NCBI RefSeq assembly: GCF_023701695.1
Contig: NZ_JAJOZC010000001.1
Coordinates: 186,001 to 250,000, forward strand
DNA from: Streptomyces sp. RKAG290
GTDB taxonomy: Bacteria; Actinomycetota; Actinomycetes; Streptomycetales; Streptomycetaceae
Reading direction: 5' to 3'
DNA length: 64,000 nucleotides
Within the stretch, counting starts at the first letter, position 1. Each line of letters begins with the position of its first letter. Below, piece by piece: positions 58,708-64,000 of this stretch. The notes under the pieces are model-generated. The model had not been told where the DNA came from, made no database searches, and saw nothing but the letters and a program-made list of their open reading frames with translations. The position numbers and the translations under genes were made by a program.

Positions 58708-59111
58708 CCGGCCTGCCCGTCGTGGCGGGGCGGGCTCGTCAGATGGGCGCCGATCCGTACGACCATGTCGCGCATCCGCGATCCGACGAGCCCGGCGTCC
58801 ACCGTCTCCCCGGCGAGCACCGCGAGGTACGCGCCGGCCCCGGCGGCCATCAAGTAGAAGAAGCCGCCGGTGACTTCGATGACGACGAGCCGCATCCGGC
58901 CGTCGCTGTACGGGATCTCCGAGGCGACCGCGGCGGCCAGGCTCTGCAGCCCGGCGCAGGCGGCCGCGAGGCGGTCGGCGACATCGGGGTCGCCGCCGTG
59001 CCGGGCGATGCGCAGACCGTCCGCGGAGAGCACCACGATCTGGTGAATGTCCGGAACGTCGTCGGCCAGCTCTTTGAGCATCCAGTCCATGTTGCCCCGT
59101 TGCTGGATCAC
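58704..59111 (-). CDS. cvnB: Conservon roadblock/LC7 protein (CvnB)
   Basis: 135 residues. Roadblock fold, residues about 10-125: MLKELADDVPDIHQIVVLSA, DGLRIARHGGDPDVADRLAA, LVVIEVTGGFFYLMAAGAGA. In conservons it probably acts as regulator or GAP-like partner of CvnD. GTG 59111 is chosen because it overlaps the cvnA stop (GTGA); an ATG at 59090 is the alternative. Confidence 0.93.
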   Translation of the reverse strand: MIQQRGNMDWMLKELADDVPDIHQIVVLSADGLRIARHGGDPDVADRLAAACAGLQSLAAAVASEIPYSDGRMRLVVIEVTGGFFYLMAAGAGAYLAVLAGETVDAGLVGSRMRDMVVRIGAHLTSPPRHDGQAG

Positions 59112-60718
59112 TCCAGGTCTCCCTTGTCCCACGCGTCATCGGAGTCTTCGTCGGCCCTTGGCTCCCGAGGCACGCCGTTGGCGCCCTTGGTGAACGCCTC
59201 CAGCCAGATCCCGGGGGGCGGTTCCTTGCCGTTGTCATGGCCGTTGCCGTGGCCGTTGGTCCGGCCGGCGGTGGGGTCCGCGGCCTGCGCGGGGAGGTTG
59301 TGCGAACCCAGCGGTGCGCGGCCGCGGCTGCGGCGCTGCGGGAGTCCGCCCGCGGTCCACTCCGTCACCACGGGGAGCTCGTCCTCCATGGCGACGGCCG
59401 GGGTGACGACGGCCGGGCGGGTGGCGGGTGCCACCGGGCCGGTGGACGGACGGACGGCCACGGGGCTCGGCTTGCGGTGGGTGCTTCGTGCCGGCACGAC
59501 ATGCTTCATGTCGGCGAGGTCGATGTCGCTGGTGGGCCGCGACGTGGCGCCGATGCCGTGGGCGATGCCGGGCGCGGGACCGGTGGTGATCATGGCGCGG
59601 GGCACGATGAGCACGGCGCGGACCCCGCCGTACGCGGACTGCCGCAGCGAGACCTGGAGGTCGTACATCCGCGACAGCCGGCCGACGACCGCCATGCCGA
59701 GGCGCGGGGACTCCCCGAGGTCGTTCATGCTGGAGCCGGCCTGGGCCCTGGCGAGCATGTTCTCGGCCCGTGCGCGGGCCTCCTCGCTGAGGCTGACGCC
59801 GCCGTCCTCGATCTCGATGGCGATGCCCGTCTGCACCTCGACCGCGGTGACGTGCACCCGGGTCTGCGGCGGCGAGTACCGGGTGGCGTTGTCGAGGAGT
59901 TCGGCGCAGGCGTGGATGAGCGGTTCGACCGCGGTGCCGATGATGGCCACCTTGGCGATCGAGTGCAGATCGACGCGCGGGTACTCCAGGATTCGCGACA
60001 TCGCGCCGCGCAGCACGCTGAACAGCGGTACGGGCTTGGGCCACTGACGGCTCGGGCGGGCTCCGCCGAGCACCGCGATGGAGTCGGCGAGCCGGCCGAT
60101 CAGCGCGGTGCCGTGGTCGATGCGGAGCAGGTCGTCGAAGACGTCGGGGTTGCGCCCGTGGTGCTCCTCCATCTCCCGCAGCTCACTGGCCTGGCGGTGG
60201 ACGATCGCCTGGACCCGCCGGGCGACGTTGACGAAGGCGCGCTGCGCGGAGTCACGCGTCGCCTCCTCGTTGTCGATGATGTCCAGCACCGTGTAGACGA
60301 GGGCGCGCTGGGCGTCGGGGAGATGGCGGTAGACCTCGTCGCCGTCCACGACGTCACGCAGCACCTCGTCGGGCGAATTGCCCACGCGCAGCCGGTGGAT
60401 CGCGGCGGGCAGAAGCTCCTTGCTGATCCGGACGGTCTCCTCGTCGTGGCTGGCGATACGCCGTTCCAGGACGTTGCAGCGCTGCTCGTAGTCGGCGCGC
60501 TGCCGGCGGATCGTGCGTCCGCGGCGGGAGAGTTCGGCGGCGAGGGCGGCGACCACAACGGTGGCGAACACGCCGCACCAGACGACTGGAATCCGCGCGG
60601 CCTCGGCAACCAGTGCCACGGCGGCGGCAGTAGCGCCCGCCATCACGACGACGGGCAGCAACAAGGCGCGGACGACGGGTGTTTCTCGGTCGATCGGCGG
60701 TGATTCAGCACGAACCAT
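59108..60718 (-). CDS. cvnA: Conservon sensor histidine-kinase-like protein (CvnA)
   Basis: 536 residues. Two membrane helices at about 16-62 (VVRALLLPVVVMAGATAAAV, IPVVWCGVFATVVVAALAAE), a helical linker and dimerisation region, then a HATPase domain with N-box IHACAELLDNATRYSPPQTR, G1 IEIEDGGVSLSEE and LGMAVVGRLSRMYDLQVSLR. From about 400 to 500 the C-terminus is disordered and Pro/Asn/Gly-rich (TNGHGNGHDNGKEP). A phosphoacceptor His typical of two-component kinases is not evident, in keeping with the conservon class. First gene of the conservon; ATG 60718. Confidence 0.92.
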   Translation of the reverse strand: MVRAESPPIDRETPVVRALLLPVVVMAGATAAAVALVAEAARIPVVWCGVFATVVVAALAAELSRRGRTIRRQRADYEQRCNVLERRIASHDEETVRISKELLPAAIHRLRVGNSPDEVLRDVVDGDEVYRHLPDAQRALVYTVLDIIDNEEATRDSAQRAFVNVARRVQAIVHRQASELREMEEHHGRNPDVFDDLLRIDHGTALIGRLADSIAVLGGARPSRQWPKPVPLFSVLRGAMSRILEYPRVDLHSIAKVAIIGTAVEPLIHACAELLDNATRYSPPQTRVHVTAVEVQTGIAIEIEDGGVSLSEEARARAENMLARAQAGSSMNDLGESPRLGMAVVGRLSRMYDLQVSLRQSAYGGVRAVLIVPRAMITTGPAPGIAHGIGATSRPTSDIDLADMKHVVPARSTHRKPSPVAVRPSTGPVAPATRPAVVTPAVAMEDELPVVTEWTAGGLPQRRSRGRAPLGSHNLPAQAADPTAGRTNGHGNGHDNGKEPPPGIWLEAFTKGANGVPREPRADEDSDDAWDKGDLE

Positions 60719-61214
60719 CTAAGACCTCTGGCGGTTGATTCGGGAGATATACGCGCTTACAGGGCAGTCGGGAACAAGCGCTCGAATTCGCATCAACTCG
60801 ACTTCACTGCGCGTGAGCTTAGTCAGATCGAAACAGTGCTTCGGCACATTCACCCAACCCCCTGCGCGAGCACGCCGGCGGTAATACACTCACGAGTTTT
60901 TACACGCACCGCCTCCGAGCGTGCGCAGGGAGTGACCATGGGGAGGAACGGCAAGAAACCAACCCCTCACGTCCCACCGTGCGGGACACTTGCTTCCGGT
61001 TCCACCCCTCCACGCACCACCGAGCCCGTAAAAACGGCACGGACAACGGGGAGTTGCCGAGCAGATCGATTCACGAGCGATCCCGTCCGTCCCGCACCGA
61101 GGGACAGACGCACATGTGATCGAAGCGGATCGAAAGGAGCAGATTCATGACCGACGGAAGGGTGCACGGCGCAATCGCCCCGCAGCACCGGGAACGAAGG
61201 GGAACACACGTCTC
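60719..61214. other. 496-bp divergent region between conservon and IclR gene
   Basis: Contains both promoters. The part next to cvnA (60719-60830) is AT-richer (TTGATTCGGGAGATATACG). A small inverted repeat GTCCC-ACCGTGC-GGGAC lies at about 60970-60986. A 60-100 codon open frame across 60836-61150 has no third-position bias and is not accepted as a gene. Nothing else recognisable. Confidence 0.5.
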
Positions 61215-61994
61215 ATGGGGCCGTCGCGGGACCACACGATCGAATCGCTCGACACCGGGCTCCGGCTGATGCAGTTGTTCCTCACCCACGACTCGCTCAC
61301 CGTCACCGAGGCCGCCGGGCTGCTCTCCATCGGCCGCTCCACCGCCCATCGGGTGCTGAGCACCCTGGAGGGCCGGGGCTTCGCGATCCGGGAGTCCCCG
61401 GGCCGCGGCTACTCGGCGGGTCCCGAACTGGCCCGCCTGGGCCGCCCCGCCGGATTCGCCGGCGCCGTCCGGGAACAGGTCGCCGCGGTACTGGAGGACG
61501 CGGTGCTGCGCACCGGAGAGACCGTGCAGAGTGCGGCGCTCATCGGCGACCAGATCATGATCACTGACGGCCGCGAGTCCCCGCATCCGGTGCGGGTGAT
61601 GCTGGAGACGGGCCGCACCCACCCCGCGCACGCCACATCGGGCGGCAAGATGCTGCTCTCCCGGATGACCACGGAACAGCTCTGCACCCTGTATCCGCAG
61701 GAGCGGCTGGCCGAGGTCACGCCGCACACGATCACCTCGCGGGCGGCGCTGCTCGCGGAGCTCGCGGACATCCGTGCCTGCGGTTACGCGCTCAGCCGCG
61801 GCGAGTCGGTGCGGGGCATGAACGCGGTCGCCGTACCGCTGACCGGCCCCGGCCGGCGGGACCGGCTCGCGCTGACAGCCGCCGCGCCCGCCGACCGGGG
61901 CGGCGACGCCGCACTGGTGCGCCGCGCCGAGGAACTGCGGCTCTCCGCCGCGCTGCTGGGCGCGGCCGGCGAGCCCGCCGCGCACCCACACTGA
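61215..61994 (+). CDS. IclR-family transcriptional regulator
   Basis: 259 residues: N-terminal winged helix (IESLDTGLRLMQLFLTHDSL, TVTEAAGLLSIGRSTAHRVL) and C-terminal effector domain (RTHPAHATSGGKMLLSRMTT, YALSRGESVRGMNAVAVPLT). The ATG at 61215 (MGPSRDHTIESL) with AAGGGGA upstream is taken as start; an open frame runs back to 61116 without coding bias. No adjacent metabolic operon shows what it controls. Different from the regulator at 7930 (only family-level similarity). Confidence 0.88.
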   Translation: MGPSRDHTIESLDTGLRLMQLFLTHDSLTVTEAAGLLSIGRSTAHRVLSTLEGRGFAIRESPGRGYSAGPELARLGRPAGFAGAVREQVAAVLEDAVLRTGETVQSAALIGDQIMITDGRESPHPVRVMLETGRTHPAHATSGGKMLLSRMTTEQLCTLYPQERLAEVTPHTITSRAALLAELADIRACGYALSRGESVRGMNAVAVPLTGPGRRDRLALTAAAPADRGGDAALVRRAEELRLSAALLGAAGEPAAHPH

Positions 61995-62012
61995 CGGCGG
62001 CGCCAAGGGCGG

Positions 62013-62519
62013 TCAGGGGCGGGCGCCGCCGATACGTCCCTCCAGCTGGACGAGCAGTTCGCTGAGCTGGGCGCTGAGCCGCTCGCGGGACGCCGCGTCG
62101 AGACCGGAGAGCACCGCGCGTTCGTACGCCAGCTGCTGAGGCAGCAGCCCGTCGACCAGCTCCCGTCCCGTGTCGGTGAGCCGGACATGCGCGACCCGGC
62201 GGTCCCGGGCGTCGCCGCGGCGGTCGACGAGGCCGCGCTCCTGGAGGGTCCGCAGCCGCTTGGTCACGGCGGCGCCCGACGAGAAGGTCTTCCTGGCCAG
62301 TTCGCCCGGGGTGAGCTCACGGCCGGTACGGCGTACGGCGCCCAGCAGGTCGAACTCCGCGCGGGTCAGTCCGGCCGCCCGCAGCGGGGCGTCCTCGGCC
62401 TGCTGGAGCAGGGCGGAACAGCGGTTGATCCGGCCGATGAGCTCCATGGGGCCGGTGTCGAGCTCCGGGTTCACTGCCTGCCACTGCCGTACCACCGAGG
62501 CGACGATGTCGTCGGTCAC
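62013..62519 (-). CDS. MarR-family transcriptional regulator
   Basis: 168 residues. GTG 62519 in GTGA overlap with the membrane-protein stop, which decides the start. MarR fold: LIGRINRCSALLQQAEDAPL, LTRAEFDLLGAVRRTGRELT, recognition helix FSSGAAVTKRLRTLQERGLV and the wing DRRGDARDRRVAHVRLTDTG. Cotranscribed with a FUSC-type membrane protein, so it probably regulates an efflux or aromatic-acid-export unit in response to a phenolic ligand (inference). Confidence 0.92.
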   Translation of the reverse strand: MTDDIVASVVRQWQAVNPELDTGPMELIGRINRCSALLQQAEDAPLRAAGLTRAEFDLLGAVRRTGRELTPGELARKTFSSGAAVTKRLRTLQERGLVDRRGDARDRRVAHVRLTDTGRELVDGLLPQQLAYERAVLSGLDAASRERLSAQLSELLVQLEGRIGGARP

Positions 62520-64000
62520 ACCGCTCCGTTCTCCGGGGCCGGGGCGATCAGCCCCTGCCGTGTTGCTGTCGCCGCGAGCGTACGGTGTCCTGCCTGCTCG
62601 GCCGCCAGTACCTCCTCCTGCGGCAGGGCGCGCTGCCACCATTCGCCCGCCGCCGCGTCGTCCGCCTCCCGCAGTTCGACCAGGGATCCGGTGAGCCTGT
62701 GGCGGGCGGCGTCGAGGGCGGCCCGGGTGGACCGGGGAGCCGCGAGGGTCTGCACGGCGTGGAGGCGGGCCAGTTCGGCGGCGGCGAGTGCGGATTCGAC
62801 CCGGCCGGCGGCGCGGCGGTTGGTGACGAGCACCGCGGCGAGGAAGCCGACGCCGGCGCCGATGACGGTGTCCAGGACCCGGTCGCCGATGAGTTCACCG
62901 GCCGGATGGCTGCCGGCGTACTCCAGGACCAGCAGGGCCATCGGGGTCACCGCGACGGAGCCGAGCCAGTAGTTGCGGGTGATCAGGGCCTCGGCGGCGA
63001 AGCTGAAGAAGAGGCAGCAGCCGATCAGGGCCGGCGGGCCGGTCCGGGTGACCGGGAGCACGGCGGCGAAGACCAGGACACCGAGGAGGTTGCCGAGGGT
63101 GCGCTGCAGGGTCCGGTTCCAGGAGAGCGTGACGTTGGCCTGGTAGAGGGAGGCCGCGGTGACGATCGCCCAGTAGGGGCGGCCCACGCCGGCGGCGGCG
63201 GAAAGGGAGCCGGCCAGGGCGCATCCGACGAGGGTGCGGGCCGCGACCGGCAGCAGCGGCGACCCTGGGCCCAGGCGCCGGAGCAGGGCGCGGCGGTCCG
63301 CACCGGCGGCGGCAGGGCGCAGGACGGCACGCTCGGCGTCGATGCCGAAGAGTTCGGCGGCGGTTCCGGGTGCGGCCGGCGGCGTGGGCACCGGCCCGCG
63401 CCCCCGGGTCCGCACGGCCCAGGCCCGCAGAAGGGCGGGATCGGTTGCGGGGCTTCCGATGCCCACCGCGGGGTCGGCTGCGGGGCTTCCGGTGCCCGCT
63501 GCGGGCCCGCCCGCGCCACCGGCCGCGATGGGCGCGCCTGCGGAGAGGGTGGCTTCGGCATGCACGACGAGACGTTCCAGCGCTCGGCGTACGGGGGTGG
63601 GGCGGCCGGCGGCGAGGAGGGTCTGCCACGCCGCGTGCACGGCGGTGACCGTGGCGCGCCTGGTGCGGTGGCCGGGCTCGGCGGCGTACGCGGCGGCGGC
63701 GTTCAGGGCCCTGGCCGTGGCCTGGCGCTCGGGCCCTTGGCGCCGGATCAGCGCGGGACCGGCGACGGTGACCAGCCAGGAGACCGCACCCGCGCCGAGT
63801 GTCAGGGCGAGGTGACCGGGCACCTGGCCGAGCCGCTGCGGGGCGAAGAGGGAGGCGGAGCTGACGAACGAGAAGATCACCGGTCCGGGAGGCCCGATCC
63901 GGGTGGCGTCGCAGAGCAGCTTCTGCCCGGCGGCGAGGAGCGCGCCGACGGCGATCAGGACAGCGACGGAATCGGTCAGCGAGGCCGTGACCAGGGAGAC
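62516..64000 (-). CDS. FUSC-type (aromatic acid exporter-like) membrane protein, 5' end beyond window
   Basis: At least 494 residues; the frame stays open to base 64000 so the N-terminus lies to the right of the window (the ATG at 63880 is internal). N-terminal helices (VSLVTASLTDSVAVLIAVGA, HLALTLGAGAVSWLVTVAG), a cytoplasmic helical region with Pro/Ala/Gly-rich insert, then a second membrane block: VGCALAGSLSAAAGVGRPYW, VTAASLYQANVTLSWNRTLQ, RTLGNLLGVLVFAAVLPVTR and DTVIGAGVGFLAAVLVTNRR. Two such halves match YccS/AaeB-type FUSC transporters. Coupled to the MarR regulator through GTGA. Confidence 0.88.
   Translation of the reverse strand, partial: VSLVTASLTDSVAVLIAVGALLAAGQKLLCDATRIGPPGPVIFSFVSSASLFAPQRLGQVPGHLALTLGAGAVSWLVTVAGPALIRRQGPERQATARALNAAAAYAAEPGHRTRRATVTAVHAAWQTLLAAGRPTPVRRALERLVVHAEATLSAGAPIAAGGAGGPAAGTGSPAADPAVGIGSPATDPALLRAWAVRTRGRGPVPTPPAAPGTAAELFGIDAERAVLRPAAAGADRRALLRRLGPGSPLLPVAARTLVGCALAGSLSAAAGVGRPYWAIVTAASLYQANVTLSWNRTLQRTLGNLLGVLVFAAVLPVTRTGPPALIGCCLFFSFAAEALITRNYWLGSVAVTPMALLVLEYAGSHPAGELIGDRVLDTVIGAGVGFLAAVLVTNRRAAGRVESALAAAELARLHAVQTLAAPRSTRAALDAARHRLTGSLVELREADDAAAGEWWQRALPQEEVLAAEQAGHRTLAATATRQGLIAPAPENGAV

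Noticed and set aside
60836..61150. 104-codon open frame upstream of the IclR gene
   Set aside because: Ser/Thr/Pro/Arg-rich product without codon bias, spanning a divergent promoter region.
1..64000. tRNA, rRNA genes and CRISPR arrays
   Set aside because: No cloverleaf with the TTCGAnTC arm, no rRNA signature and no regularly spaced repeats were seen on reading both strands; a computational scan (tRNAscan-SE, CRISPR finder) was not possible here.

Overview
The window is high-GC actinobacterial chromosome, almost certainly Streptomyces. The evidence is strong third-codon-position GC bias, many GTG starts, ATGA/GTGA stop-start overlaps, a WhiB-like protein, a WhiJ/AbaA-like XRE + DUF397 + ATPase locus, a five-gene conservon (cvnABCDE), DUF574-type methyltransferase and DUF6801 secreted proteins. 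It carries 64 protein-coding loci (two cut by the window edges, one of them a 36-codon leader peptide). I saw no rRNA, tRNA, CRISPR array or intact mobile element.

Layout. 1-1.8 kb: end of a GH46 chitosanase, a Wbl regulator and a two-domain VOC protein. 1.9-8.7 kb: a minus-strand organosulfur operon (cysteine-type leader peptide, DszB-like protein, SsuA-like lipoprotein, SsuC, SsuB, a second leaderless binding-protein-fold protein, SsuD) divergent from an IclR regulator. 8.8-12.2 kb: SNF2 helicase, mycothiol-dependent isomerase-type protein and an IS630 transposase remnant. 12.2-18.3 kb: secreted redox cassette (two-domain laccase-like multicopper oxidase; ThuA/PQQ-dependent dehydrogenase; cupredoxin-DUF1080 protein). 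18.4-21.6 kb: NHEJ-type primase-polymerase and ATP-dependent ligase with a membrane protein. 21.6-35 kb: a complete mce lipid-import operon (ATPase, two YrbE permeases, MceA-F, four Mce-associated proteins, lytic transglycosylase). 35.6-39.7 kb: four secreted proteins of unknown function. 40.9-46.3 kb: PucR regulator, small protein, SCP2 sterol-binding protein, acyl-CoA dehydrogenase, SRPBCC protein and P450. 46.4-54.6 kb: ATP-grasp-like protein, MFS exporter with a C-terminal winged helix, YchJ protein, membrane solenoid protein, methyltransferase and the WhiJ-like locus. 54.6-60.7 kb: GH4 glycosidase and conservon. 61.2-64 kb: IclR, MarR and a FUSC-type membrane protein running off the right edge.

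How it works together (inference). The mce operon, secreted proteins, SCP2 protein, acyl-CoA dehydrogenase and P450 between 21 and 46 kb read as a lipid/steroid capture, import and oxidation neighbourhood. The sulfur operon reads as sulfonate/sulfinate uptake and desulfurisation under cysteine-responsive leader control.

Quality caveat. Five loci (SsuD, SsuB, first YrbE permease, DUF6801 protein, XRE regulator) contain seven -1 frameshifts in all, mostly at or next to G/C runs. Protein similarity continues seamlessly across each break, so these look more like under-called bases than real pseudogenes.
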